Below are positions 32,671 to 44,170 of a DNA stretch of 64,000 nucleotides, in pieces. Source of the DNA: Rheum nobile (Eukaryota; Streptophyta; Magnoliopsida; Caryophyllales; Polygonaceae); the NCBI GenBank assembly GCA_027886185.1, contig WOAB01000689.1, positions 2,542,001-2,606,000 of the forward strand. The letters run 5' to 3'. Within the stretch, counting starts at the first letter, position 1; each line of letters starts with the position of its first letter. The position numbers and the translations under genes were made by a program. The notes below the pieces were generated by a model. It was not told the origin of the DNA. It searched no databases and saw only the letters and a list, made by a program, of their open reading frames with translations.

Positions 32671-33165
32671 CCATTTTCGAGAACCAGGTGGCATCCTGTA
32701 TTCTGTTAAACAATAATGTTTTATTTGGAATATAATATCCATCAAAGACAATATTATCATTAAGCCTTTTATAATTGATAATCATTCTAGCTTTACCTCT
32801 TTTTTCTTCTGCATGCTAACCATGAAAGCATGATTAGAATGAGGACTATGACTTTCCCTAATTAATCCCTTCTTTAATAGCTCATCAATTTGCTCTTTAA
32901 ATTCTTGTTGATCTTTATAGGTATAAACCATTTGCTTAACTTTAATGATACTTTTAGGATCTATTAGTTCTATTTTAGCAAATGACTTATCTCTATCCCA
33001 AAATTTTAAAGGATCTTCTGAATATAATTCTTTATACAACTCTTTTTGTTGTTTAATAATTTCTTCCTTCGTTGTGAGCTCATTTATAGATAGTGCAAAT
33101 TCTCTATGTGTAGGAATAATGACTTGCTCCTCACCACGCTTACTGCGCATAAACTCTAGGGTTTG
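32671..33165 (-). pseudogene. Pararetrovirus reverse transcriptase, N-terminal part
   Basis: DPLKFWDRDK, QIDELLKKGLIRESHSPHS and the following MIINYKRLND-type block identify a caulimovirid RT fingers/palm region. It is broken by a stop near 32780 and by the MITE at 32662. The preceding part (33100-33165) may be the protease-RT linker. No active-site block survives in this window. Confidence 0.75.
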
Positions 33166-33641
33166 TGACGTCCGATCAAAGGGGAGGAGGTGATTGGCAC
33201 TCAATACTCAAGCTTCGATTAAAATTGAACGTGAACTATTACAAGTGGCCGAGATGGCCTTAAATAGTGTTTGCGGGACTCGAATGGGCCGAGTCTCGCC
33301 TAATGGGCTAGCCCACGCGACACGCGTGGAGCGCACACCCAAAAATAGAAATAACTAAAAATAGTAACTACTAAAATTAGGAAATGCCAAAACTAGACTG
33401 TCTTAAAATAGCAAAAGAGTCTAAGTGACTAGGATAGGGGACGTTGACACGATGCCGATGGTAGCGAGGAGCCTAAGAGAGGCCGCGGTCTTGGGCTTGC
33501 GTTGGCTAGTGACGACGCGCGCGATGAGGGATTGCGCGGCGTTGGCGATGGCCTTGGCACACGATCTTGTCACGGCCCCTTCTGAGCGCAAGGTCATGGC
33601 TTCTTCTTCCTCTGTGGTCGTGATGGAGGGCAGGGTCGCAT
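33166..33641. mobile_element. LTR-like insertion B inside the pararetrovirus
   Basis: It begins TGTGACGTCC and ends GGGTCGCATCA, thus with TG...CA termini. Viral frames stop on either side. The 5-bp flanks are only similar (GGGTT/CTAGG against GTAGG), so no clean target duplication is claimed. It shares its right end with insertion A and is presumably a solo LTR. Its own frames (33421-33744 and antisense) do not resemble known proteins. Confidence 0.5.
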
Positions 33642-34640
33642 CAGTAGGGGACTCGCTTGCTCTTAATCGCTCTTTTACAGTCTCTTCAATCCCTTCGTAC
33701 CAGTCGGCAACTATCCCATACAGATTGTGCTTAATATAATTCAAGAAATTAGATGCTTCCCATTCTGTTTCATGTTTAAGACACTCATCATGCTCTTTTT
33801 CCAGAAATCTAAAACATCTTCTCTTTTTCTTAGGTTGTCTAGGTTCAATTTATAACCACTCTCATTGATAGGTTCTAACGAAATTTCCTTTTTATTAGGT
33901 CTATAGTTAGGCATAATTCTTACCCCAAATTTAGCAGATTTTCTAGGAATTCTTTGGGTTTCATATTAGGCCTTTGATAACTAGTAGAACCTTCCTTTTC
34001 CTTTCTGTAATAAGATCTTTTAGCTTCATTGATCTCCTCTGTTGACAAGGATGTCATATCTTCTTCCATCTCATTAACGTTTAATGCCATTTTACCTATC
34101 TTCTTGTCTAGGCGCCTCTTAATTTCCTCTAATGGAATGGTATCCATATTTTTAGCTTTATTAATCACATTTGTTGATACATTTCTTCTTCGTCTGTATT
34201 ATAATTATATTCTTCACTACTAATAATGCTTTGTTCTTTCATTATTTTATCTGACGATAAGGGTCTATTCTTTGATTTCTAATTCACTCTCTGGTTCTTC
34301 TTTCTTTGTAGATTCAGGTTTTATGATGGGTACAACGAACGATTTTTTGTGGATTTTGATTCTCAAAAAGGGTACTGATGTAGAAAGGACGTTGTCTTTT
34401 TGGGTTTTACCGCAATAGGATTTTCTCCTAGATGACGAATTTCGTTGGTAATGGCAATCACAAAGTTTTTGTTTTCCTCTTTTAATGCTAGTATAAAAGA
34501 ACCAAGTTCTTCTCTGTACTTTCTAACGTCTCTGTTTAATTTATATAATTCAGTTCTTAACTCTTCAACTTCATCAACCGGAGTGTTTCAATACCGCTTC
34601 ATATTGATTTTGACCAGATTTTAGATGTTTAATATGAGGG
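33642..34640 (-). pseudogene. Pararetrovirus coiled-coil and coat-protein region
   Basis: From 34640 down to about 34370 the minus strand encodes charged helical sequence (VEELRTELYKLNRDVRKYRE), a coiled coil. 34168-33920 and 33860-33650 follow in shifted frames. The latter has EASNFLNYIKHNLYGIVADWYEG, which fits the W..A..FL.YI..NL...DWY pattern of caulimovirid capsid cores. Stops and shifts break it. Confidence 0.6.
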
Positions 34641-34744
34641 GCTCCTTTATTAGGACAAATTTTGGAAATCTCCAGCTTTGGCTTAATTATAGCAGATAAA
34701 ACTTACTATTACAGTGATAATAACTACTACGATGATAATAACTT

Positions 34745-34757
34745 GGCTCTGATACCA
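34745..34757 (-). other. Priming site of the pararetrovirus (initiator tRNA-Met type)
   Basis: TGGTATCAGAGCC is read on the minus strand just before the viral coding part. It is the same primer type as in caulimovirids and LTR elements; no LTR is visible next to it. Confidence 0.7.
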
Positions 34758-35726
34758 AATCTAACAGGACCTTCTTAACGCAGGGGTAAATTTTAAACTT
34801 TTTAAAACTTATCTTTTTGGATTTTAATTATGTAAAAGTAAATGGCAATAAGACTAGAATATTACAAATAAAAGGGTACAAAGAGTAAATAAGTGTGCCT
34901 ATTTTGGGAATATCTTTCAAAGTGAGCCTAAACCAAGAATAAGTTTATTTCTTATGCTTACTTTGGTAAATAATTCCCCGATTTGGTCGGAATATAGCTT
35001 TTAATATAGTGTTCATATCTGTATAGCCGTATAGGTGTGAAAGTCCGTGGACCCGTATGTGGATAAGTAGACCGAGGGTCATGTACGTATGCTTATATAT
35101 ATACTAGTCTTGTTCAGTTGGTAAGCTACGAGCTAGCCCATATCATACCCTCATGGCGGACTAAGCTCAAACAATGTTTTAAAACAGACAAAACAAGCGA
35201 GTTAACTTAAATAAACCAAGAAATGAACCCAATCCCATAACCCGCTCTGACACCATGTTTAAGTACGGTGGGTCGTGACATGTCAGTCCGAGCGCATTGG
35301 AATTTCATTCTAAAAACCAATTGAAAATAAGAGTAGTTTATCAAATTTATATATACTAATAACTCGTGTGGGATGGGATAACTTTTAATTTTACATGACA
35401 TTTTTTTTAGATAAGGAGCAAGTCAATCTCAAGTCTCAAACAAGATATACATTATCAAAGTCATATATATATATTCATGTGTTTCATCAAAACATGGATG
35501 CTTGAGTCTAAAAATGTAAGGAGTATTTTATCCCTTCATTGGGCCTACCCGGTTCGTATGAAGTGGATCACCATTGTTCTAGTCCGAAAACATAAACTGT
35601 GAGATGCCCATCCACATATATGATCCAACAACTAGTTGCATTGGGTAACACTCAAGTTAATTGTCATAAAACCATCTCATTACATACAAGATCGAACTTG
35701 CAAGAAAACAACTTCACTAAAGCTAA
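34758..35726. other. Non-coding interval
   Basis: It is AT-rich, with no ORF of note. 35205-35270 is slightly suggestive of an LTR-type tail (GCTCTGACACCATG), but no partner repeat is visible. Confidence 0.4.
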
Positions 35727-36470
35727 TTAATTAGGTACTCGGCTAGAGAAAGCATGATAATTCGTTGGTTGGCATGAAAAGGAGGCTCTGCCTTCAGCTG
35801 GTCTGACCACACCACCCGTCCTAGTAGAAGATGAAGAAGCACAACACACCTCTCCTCTTCTCCCCACGCCCACAAACATCATGTGATTCGGACTCGGATT
35901 CCGATTCCGATTCCTCTTGTGGGCCCGGGCGCTGCTCCTCATCATCCTACCCACGGGCACCGGCATGGCCTCCAGGCCCATGAGCCTGGCCACGACACCC
36001 GGGTTACACCAAACCACACTCTCCCCTCCGACGACGCTGCTGCTCCTGATCCTCCTGTGGGCCCTCACCTGATCCGCCGCCGCGCCGCCGCCGCCGCCCC
36101 CGATGATGTTCCTGAAGGAGGATCTGTACATGGCGTCCTTGCCGTCCAGGGAGAAGCGCGGGTACTGGTTGAGCGCGTTCCTGGCGGACCTAAGGATGTC
36201 GGAGTTGTTGACGCACGACATCCTGCGGGGAGCAACGTTGTCGTGGGGGGCGGCGCGCCGAGCTAGCTCCTCCTCTAGCTCTAGCTGGAGGATCATCTCC
36301 TCCAGAGTCACGCTCTTCCGAGGGGGGATGGTGGTGGTGGTGGAGTGGTGGTCGTCGGTGTTGGAAGGGAGGGTGGAAGTGGAGGCTTCGCCGTTGCACG
36401 AGCTGCGGAAGCTCTTCTTCATGTTGGCTCCCATGGAGTTCTTGAGGAAGTAGAGGGACAGTCCTTTCAT
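35727..36470 (-). CDS. DUF3741-type protein with ARLMGLEAMP motif, single exon
   Basis: The 247-residue protein starts MKGLSLYFLK. Residues 161-170 (ARLMGLEAMP) are the DUF3741-associated motif known from plant LONGIFOLIA/TRM-like proteins. Residues 52-72 (KSVTLEEMILQLELEEELARR) form an acidic amphipathic helix. Residues 94-119 (RSARNALNQYPRFSLDGKDAMY) are another conserved-looking block. Long Ser, Gly and Asn/Arg-rich low-complexity runs separate them. It has no signal peptide or membrane segment. TRM-type proteins act with cortical microtubules, but this short form has only one motif, so I do not assign a function. The frame is clean and GC-rich (64000-base context is AT-rich), supporting a real host gene. 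Confidence 0.85.
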   Translation of the reverse strand: MKGLSLYFLKNSMGANMKKSFRSSCNGEASTSTLPSNTDDHHSTTTTIPPRKSVTLEEMILQLELEEELARRAAPHDNVAPRRMSCVNNSDILRSARNALNQYPRFSLDGKDAMYRSSFRNIIGGGGGGAAADQVRAHRRIRSSSVVGGESVVWCNPGVVARLMGLEAMPVPVGRMMRSSARAHKRNRNRNPSPNHMMFVGVGRRGEVCCASSSSTRTGGVVRPAEGRASFSCQPTNYHAFSSRVPN

Positions 36471-37716
36471 TTTACTCCAATGTGGAGAGGGTTATAATAG
36501 CTAGGGAATTAGAGGAGGGTATACGTGCAATTGTATATAGAGGCTATATGGAAAAGGGCAGTGGACTTGTGGTGGTGGATATACAAAAGTGTGAAGTATA
36601 ACGTGAAGGGATTGAATTCGGAGAGGTTTGGAATTCACATGATAGAAGAGGGGGTTGCTTGGCTTTCAGAGTATTCACAAGTTTCACCATGCTCAATCGC
36701 TTCTTTCTTCCCCTACATAATTTTTTCTGTCAGGTTTGTTTTTATTATTATGCAATTGGCCCAAAACTTATTCTTTTCAGCTATCTCGTCTCCACGCTTT
36801 CTCGTCTTTATGTTTAACACGCACATGCAGGCTTGATGGACATGTTGAACACGTACAAACGAGTTTGATGTGCAAAACCAACATGTAAGAACAAGCTAGT
36901 CTGATGTGCAAAACCAACATACATGGACAGACGTGATGTGCAAAACCAATATGCACAACACATGTGAACTTACTTTTCAAATACCCTTAAATGAAGCGTA
37001 CAAACTTTTTATCACTTCAAATGAAAACCAATAAATACTTGACATTCATATTTTCGTATCGAAACATACCATGCAATGTATATTACGTAGCTCATCCACT
37101 GTGCTTTTATCACTATCGCTTGACATTGTTTCTAATGACACTTTAATAAAATGAAGATTTTAAGAGAGGGTTAAAACCCAATTTCTATGTTTAATTTTGC
37201 TGATATTAGGGTTTATGTGATTGAGAATAAAAAATACATACATCACTTTTCTCGTTCAGTCTATTATAACATGTAGTTTTTCATACGACATTAGGGTTAA
37301 TAATGATTATCAATATTTTACCCAACCTGATAAGTTTTTAACGAACAATAAGGGATAAATAGCTTACATGAATGTATTTAAAAAATATCCATACACGTCA
37401 AAGCCTTTAGTGGGTTGTTAGTTTGCTTAGACATAGTTGATGTGCATGTTGGTTTTGCTCAAGTACACTTCATATGCTTATTTGAATAGCATGTCATCTG
37501 ATGACGTGCATGTGCTTTTTTTTCTTTTAAATTGTTCATTTGCATATCAACAATGTCTATGTTTTTTCGATTTACACATTCGTAGTGTCTATACATTTGT
37601 AGTTCGCACAATCAACATGTCTATGGGTTTGTGGATTGCACATACACCACCGATGGTTCGGTTTGGTTTTATTCGATTCGGTTTTGGATCGATGAACATC
37701 CCTAGTTCGGATGCCT
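36471..37716. other. Non-coding interval with short repeats
   Basis: No gene is visible. GATGTGCAAAACCAA repeats three times at about 36868-36948, with an inverted copy near 37440-37456. 36480-36830 is the probable promoter and 5' region of the minus-strand gene. Confidence 0.5.
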
Positions 37717-38010
37717 CACTAGTGGAAAAAATCCTTATAGAGGCGGGCCTTTGGACACTTATTGAGGCGAACACCGTTCGCCTCAACTAAGGGGGCTGCA
37801 ACAAGTAGGGACACTTTTTGAGGTGGGCATTTTACGCCTCTAAAAAGACCTTATTGAGGCGGGCCTCCGAAGCCCGCCTCAATAAGTAAACACTTGTTGA
37901 GACGGGCCTCTATAGGCCCGCCTCAACAAGTCGCACTGACTTGGCCGAGTTCTCGGCCGAGTCAGCGTCTATGTACTTATAGAGGCGGACATACAAGTCC
38001 GCCTCTATAA
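37717..38010 (+). mobile_element. CACTA (En/Spm)-type terminus with subterminal repeats
   Basis: It starts CACTAGTGGAAAAAAT, a typical CACTA end. The next 290 bp hold inverted copies of TATAGAGGCGGGCC/TTATTGAGGCGG (37740-37765, 37853-37890, 37895-37930 and 37980-38010), as in subterminal repeat arrays. No matching second end is seen in the window, so the element is truncated, or its other end is not recognisable. Confidence 0.7.
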
Positions 38011-38312
38011 GTCCCTTCTTTTGCGCTTCTTTTGGATGTTTTTTGGATTTATGATGCACCATACAACCCCCAAAGTGGTCTAGCACAAAACATAAAGACA
38101 CCAAAGTCCACTAGAATTTCTTAATGTAACAAGCGCTTGACATTTCAACAGATGACAGTACAGAATTGTGATTTCAAAGCACATTATCAATACCAAGGAA
38201 GCCATAGTATAATTCAACTTCTTTACATATCATTACACTACACTAAAAGCATGTCTAACAAAGCTAGGAATTCATATGGCAGGAAGAATACATTACAAAA
38301 CCAGAAAATTAC

Positions 38313-39032
38313 CAGATGAGAGGTTGTTTTGTCATTTAAACTCCGATACAGACGGCTTGCTTTGATTGTTGCAGTTGCCACGTTCTTCATGTCAGCGGCT
38401 CTCCTTCTTTGAGACTCCAAAACAACTTCTTGGTTCTCAAATTTCACCAGCTTCATGAACATCAGTCCCAGCTCACCCATGGTTTGCCCCAGCTCTTGTT
38501 GTACAGTAACAAGCCCCTCCGCCTACAGAAAAAAGATGCTTACCATCATACTCAAATTGTAGAGTTCATCTATTCCACCCAATCGATTCTCTCTGCTAGA
38601 TGAAACAACACAACTCACAAGTTTTAGTAAGCAATATAATCATCTGAGTCAATACCGACATTTGTCCTCAAACCCCGATTTTGCACTCATTCCTTAGGTT
38701 TAATTCATTCCCAATGTCTAAATTGATTCCTAAATTAACCAAGTTAGAAAATCAATTACGTTACTAGTTCCATACCAATTCCAGAAATAACAATAAAAAA
38801 TAAGTTTCTAATTCCATATCAATTCCTGAATTGATCAAACAAAATACTCAAGCATCTGTCCAATTCCATACCAAAACCTAAATTATAAATCAAACATTGC
38901 TAATTAAAGGGCAAACACTAATGATGAGACCTGTTGAGTGAAACTGCTAAGCTGCACTCCAATCTCTTCCAACCTCTTCTTCCTCTCAAGAAATTCCTTA
39001 TCCCCCTCAATCACCGGCGGTTTTGATCCTCC
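38313..39032 (-). pseudogene. Sorting nexin 2-like gene fragment (two exons)
   Basis: Exon A (39032-38931, 34 codons, starting GGSKPPVIEGDKEFLERK) and exon B (38522-38313, 70 codons, GELGLMFMKLVKFENQE and RRRAADMKNVATATIKASRLYR) match the C-terminal BAR region of plant SNX2-type retromer proteins. Both junctions are GT-AG and in phase 0. There is a TAG at 39033-39035 just before exon A, where the family has a tryptophan. Downstream and upstream exons are missing. Its place next to a CACTA terminus suggests gene-fragment capture. A phrase around 39005-39022 is duplicated at 39053-39071, a further sign of rearrangement. Confidence 0.8.
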
Positions 39033-39035
39033 CTA

Positions 39036-41203
39036 CTCGTTCACAACCGACTCCTCAATCACCGGCGGTTATGTGTTAGGCTCGATGGTTGTAGCCCAAG
39101 AGTAGTTTCTCCCCCTACACTTTTCTCTTATGGCTTCAAGAATCCAACGATGATGGAGGCCCACGCCGGCGCAGGGGATGGCGACGAGGCGAGCAGCAAA
39201 AAGGAGACCCAACGTTGGCGGAGCTAGACTGATGGACACCAGATATGAACAAAGAGCAGTCCAGACGAACCAGGCTTCGCGTAGGAGGAGACGAATAGGT
39301 GCGACAACTCCTGAACAACACCAATGAAACGTTGAATCGTAGAAACAACACCAGCGAAGTGCGAGAAGACAACCGATGATGATTTGGCTGAAGAATGCCA
39401 GTTGATTTGGATGAAGAACATCTGAAAACCTTCAGCAACTGCCATCAACAACCACCACCTTCAGCAACCATCGTCGGCTTCTCGACCACCGAATTCGCCT
39501 AGGTAAGTATTGCTCTCTTTAAACTCGTGTTTTTTCCCCAAATGGTTACTTAGCACGGGGAAGCACCGCTATTTCTGTTTCTGATGCTCTGGAAAAAAAT
39601 GTCAAATGACTGTTTCTTCTGCTGTCATCATCTATGAAGTCTTAACATTTTGGATCAGCAAAAACATTCGTTGGACTGTAATCAACTCGAATTTGAGTTA
39701 CAAATGGTTTAGGTAATTAGGTTTGTGCTTGTGTCAAGGATAATGTGCGCAGTATTCCGTGATTTTTGGCATTATCCATCTTTCGAAATATCCATCTTTG
39801 TTATCAAGATATAAATGACACAATGATCTCTGTTCTATACGATAAGGTCAAGAAGAAGAACTAGGGGCATATCTTTCAATTATTTGATGGTTAGTTGTTG
39901 TGTTTGAGTTTCATGATTTCAGTAGGCCATTTGACAAGTATGTTTTCAATATCTTCATTTTTTGTTTATTACGAGTGGCCATTACTTATTTGATTCTCTT
40001 TGTTTATCTCCCATGAATTTGAACTAACATCTTGGACAAAGGGTTTTGGTTAAGTATTATTCATCTTTTCATCTTTTTTAAGATATTTTCTTGTGAGCTT
40101 GAATGTGGGTTAAATGGGTGTGGGTTTACTGATTAATTACTCATATATAACTAATTTATCATTGTAGAAAGCTCCACTATAACTAAGTTGTGGAAGTTTC
40201 AACTGGGAAGATTGGGATGTGATCGAGATATTTGATCAAATGTCTCTTAGAAATGTGTGCTCACAAAATCCCCAACACTAGATAGGTTAAATACCTCTTT
40301 ACAAGTGCAATTATCCCTGACATATCTTTCGATTATTTCTCTATCATATAAAATTTGTGAGATGGCATATCATATCACCATTAATTTGTTGTTATATGGT
40401 GAGGAAGGTGTTTGCAGAGATGTCGTCATTGAGTAGAGAACTCGTGCTCTTGATACTAAAGTTCTTAGACGAGGAGAAATTCAAAGAGGTTGTTCACATG
40501 TAAGAAAATTTTGTGTGCTTGTGTTCTAGTGTTCTGAATCTTGAGGATAAAGGGTGAGGTCGTGCTTACCTCTTTTTTATTTGTGTAGTTTTTGTTATGT
40601 AGTATTAACCATTTTGGTGGTGATTGTGGATGAAAGCAGTATATTTTCTTCAATGGTTTAGGTTGATTTGTGACTCTGGAGATCATAAATAGCAAAACGA
40701 ATGGTCATAAGTAATTATACTACTTGGATAGAAGTGAAAAACAATATTGTTATCTCTCTTCGAGATGATTTACTTATTTTGTGGATATTGTAGTTCATGC
40801 CCATTTGATAGTTGGCTCTAAGGTCGTTGGATCTTTGTGTTTAATGTTTACTGTCCTAGGGATGTGGAGTGTCTATTGATGGAGTAACCACTACAGTAGG
40901 GAATTATTTTGTGCTTGCGACTGTGTTTCCCTCTTGTCAGGTTTTAATTGCTCTTGTGCTACTACTTTATCAACGTCTTATGTTAGTTGTTGCCGGTATA
41001 TAGTTTAGGATTTTTTAAGGAAAAATGACTAATAATTTGCTATATGATCTCGAGGGTTCAAAGATTCTGAATCTGCGGTGTAAAGTGTGTATTTTCTTTT
41101 TGTATCTCAACAATGAATGTCTTTTGCCACTTTCAAGTTTTAACCTGGCAATTCGTTCAATGAAACTTCTTCCAAGTTCCTGTGATGATACTTTTTGTCT
41201 GCC
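39036..41203. other. Interval upstream of LINE ORF1, no gene
   Basis: 39130-39500 is relatively GC-rich and ends in CGCCTAG|GTAAGT, which looks like a 5' UTR exon with a donor site; its gene is not clear. The remainder is T-rich. It may contain the 5' UTR of the LINE that starts at 41204 or more of the CACTA element. Confidence 0.4.
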
Positions 41204-42648
41204 ATGGCTAGGAAGAAGCCCCCTCCTCGCCTGCCTCTTCACCCCCTCCTCAGCCCTTTCCCTTTGTTGTTTCAGAAGAAACCATCAGAACTGTTAACAA
41301 GCGACTGAGCAACTCCATTGCGGCTGAAGCTGCTGCTGTGGAAAAAACAGTGAAACTTTCAGAACTGGCGAGCTCCAGTCAAGTGGAAGTTGTGGCGGAG
41401 TCACTTGAACACGTCGAAGAAGATGAAGACTCAGAGAGTTATGAGTCTCCAACTTTAGAATCGGCTCTACCTGAAGGAACCTCCAACTTGAAGCAGAGTG
41501 AAGCCCCACCTCAAGACAAGATTCACTCTGGTTTCAATGAAGGAAAACTGCGAAGCAAAGCTACGTATTCAGAAGCTCTTGCTGGGAATCGTAAGATAGA
41601 TAATGGGAAAAGACTTGCATTTGTTGAAGGTATAGTTGATGGAGTCATTCATTTCACTAAACAAGATATACAGAAGACAACATCTCAATGGAGGCTCAGT
41701 CTAGTGGGAATGGTGATTGGCACCAGAATCTCATTCAACACAATGGCGGGCTTTGTTGCTTCCAGATGGACTGGCATCACTCGACCAAAGATTATACTCA
41801 ATGACTCAGGAGTCTTCATCTACAAATTTGAGGAAGAGAAGGATTTGCTATGGGTTCTTGAAAATGGACCATGGCTTGTTGGTGGCATTAAACCCCTAGC
41901 TCTAACTCGTTGGAGTGAAGGTATTAAACTAGATCCATCTTGTTTTGCAACCACTCAGGTATGGGCCAACTTACCAAATCTTGATGTGAGATTTTCGGAT
42001 GAGGAATTCTTTGAGAAAATGGGTAGTGCTATAGGCAAACTCATTTACATTGACAAGGTCACAGCTAATCAAGAAAGGTTGTCCTTTGCTCGCATTCTGG
42101 TGGAACTCAGAGCAAGCACTCCATTGAGAAATGAGATCACCTTCATTGGGGAGGATGGCGAATGTATCAAGCAAGCTGTCACATATGAATGGGTTCCCCC
42201 AAGATGCTCGAAATGCTGTGTTTTTGGCCACCTAAATGGGGAATGCAACCAAACCAGGAGATCTCTGTATGATGCCCCAAGGCAACCCAAATTCATTCCT
42301 CAGCAGCAGCCTATTAGCCAACCAAAATGGGTCAAGAAGATGACAGAGCCTGCTCAAGTGCAGTCAACTTCCAAGGCACAAGTTACTTGCTTGGAGGAAG
42401 GGGAATGCTCCAATACGAGGCCCAAATCTAAGGTGCTTGCTAAGTGCTCCTCTGATTGGCAGACACCCTCTAAAACTGTCAAAGATTCTCAAGGCAAGAC
42501 AAAGGATCCATCTCAGGAGCAAGTCAGAACCAGGACCACTAAGATTGCTAAATCCAGGTTTCTGGCCCTCAGTGACATTCAGGAAAACACAGAAGAAGTA
42601 GGTATGGACATTGGTATGGACACTGATTCACTACATCCTAATGACTAA
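41204..42648 (+). pseudogene. LINE ORF1: DUF4283 and CCHC zinc-knuckle protein
   Basis: An ATG at 41204 (MARKKPP) is followed within about 15 bases by a shift into the frame open from 41212 to 42648. The body matches plant LINE ORF1: a DUF4283 region (WRLSLVGMVIGTRISFNTM, GVFIYKFEEEKDLLWVLENGPW) and a zinc knuckle CSKCCVFGHLNGEC. It would bind the element RNA. The N- and C-terminal ends are low-complexity, rich in S, E and K. Only the early frameshift breaks it. Confidence 0.88.
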
Positions 42649-43307
42649 ATTATCTATTGCTAGCTGGAATATTAGGGGTCTTAACAGCCCCACTAGCCAT
42701 ACTTTTGTTGAGAAGTTTGTTAGACAACACAACATAGATTTTCTAGCCCTTTTGGAGACCAGAGTCAGAGAGCAGAACAAGGAAAAGATTGCAAAACTGG
42801 TGCTCGTAGGCTGGAATAGAGTCACAAACTGTACAGGTATTAATGGTCGTATCTGGCTATTTTGAAAAGACTGCATTACTGTTGATTCTATTGTAGTTGA
42901 AACTAGTCAAATTTTCATTTGCAAGATTACCATACCCACTCTCCCCAAACATGTAATTGTTGCATTCATATATGGCTCTAACAATGCTTCGGAAAGACTT
43001 GAACTATGGAAAACTATGCTACACTTTTTTCAGGTCACCGTTGGGTCCTCCTTGGTGATTTTAATGCCATTGCTGACAGTATAGAAAAGATCGCTGCTTT
43101 TAGCACCTCCACTCCCCTCAACTCTGATCTCAAGCACTGCCTTGCTACTGCTGGTCTTCTTGATCTTCCTGCCTCTAGAGCCTTCTTCACATGGTCTAAC
43201 AATCACAGGGATGGCACTCTCATTCAGAGCAAGCTTGACAGAATCATTGCTAATCAAAAGTAGTTCTCAGATTTTCCTCATGCCACTACCATGTTTGCCA
43301 ACAAAGG

Positions 43308-44170
43308 TGATGCGAACAACCCCTGAAGTGTTGTCTGCAACGCGGGATCTTGGTTCCTCAAGCTTGTAGTTGAATCCTTCTCTTTCGTAGCCAAATAGAT
43401 GGCTTTCCAGGGGCTAAAGAAATAGCCTTCAAACGCGTCAAAGAGATGACGAATAGATCAAAGAGATGATCACAAACACCGAAGAGACGATGAACAATTG
43501 CTCGAAGCGACGAGCTACGGGATAGACGATTCGTGGGATCGAAGAGTTGACGTTGGAACTCAAGGGAAGGAGTGTACTCAACTATACTACTCAAATTCAA
43601 CGTCACTTTATTGAATGAAAAACATGAATATTTAAAGATAATTTCGTGCCCTAATGGGTTGTAAAATAAGAAATCTATCTAATCTATCTAAGGCTAAGGC
43701 TAAGGAAACAAAATAAAAGATAGAAACTTGCTAAAGAAGCAATTAGGAATCCAAACAAGCTTGAATCCTAATTCTCCTTATCTTATCCTAAGGAACTAAT
43801 AAACTAATTAATAATGCTGAAAATAAAGATATTCTAACAAGGAAAATCGGATATAATCTTATCTAACTAATCTAAGTAGATAATTCCCGTTGGAAATTGC
43901 ACAGCTCTCAGTAAAATTCGATTTTGACCATCTTTTTGTTGGAAACTTGAATCGACGTAAACTATGAAGTTGTATATCTTTGAATCAGCTTTCCAACGCA
44001 TCTTGAATCATCACAAGATCAATTTTCTAGCCACAGTTATGACCGTTTTACCGAAGACTGTCCAGAACTAAATCGCCAGTAACAATTCCGAACTTGCACA
44101 AGACTTCACTCTTTGCTTGAGCCTCTTCCTTGGAGGCCTTTGATTAAGTCTCACATGCATGTTGCTATCA
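43308..44170 (-). repeat. LTR of the non-autonomous element (lower)
   Basis: It is TG...CA bounded and nearly identical to 45400-46260, with about 20 base differences and small indels by eye. It contains the stop codon and last part of the internal ORF, so that ORF runs into the LTR. Confidence 0.95.

Larger units (their letters stand above)
29300..34757 (-). mobile_element. Degraded endogenous pararetrovirus (Caulimoviridae), genus not assigned
   Basis: On the minus strand the order is an initiator-Met-type priming site (34757-34745), a coiled-coil-rich region, a coat-protein-like region, reverse transcriptase, an RNase H-side ORF, a last ORF (30646-30260), then a TATA-bearing region near 29850. 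This fits a caulimovirid genome opened near its priming site. The copy is broken by stops, frameshifts, an internal deletion between RT and RNase H, and three inserted elements (about 30654-31342, 32196-32662 and 33166-33641). It cannot encode a full set of viral proteins. The left border is uncertain. Confidence 0.8.

Noticed and set aside
34745..34757. A tRNA gene
   Set aside because: TGGTATCAGAGCC is only the complement of the 3' end of initiator tRNA-Met used as a priming site; no cloverleaf surrounds it. The same applies at 14880-14892.
35115..35140. A second SINE (GTTCAGTTGGTAAGC looks like an A box)
   Set aside because: No B box at the right distance, no A-tail and no flanking duplication were found.
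35883..36453. Two plus-strand ORFs of 116-127 codons opposite the DUF3741-type gene
   Set aside because: Antisense shadows of a GC-rich gene; no domains and low-complexity sequence.
39136..39451. Minus-strand ORFs of 75-100 codons
   Set aside because: Serine/arginine-rich composition in a GC-rich UTR-like island with no domain; not supported as a gene.
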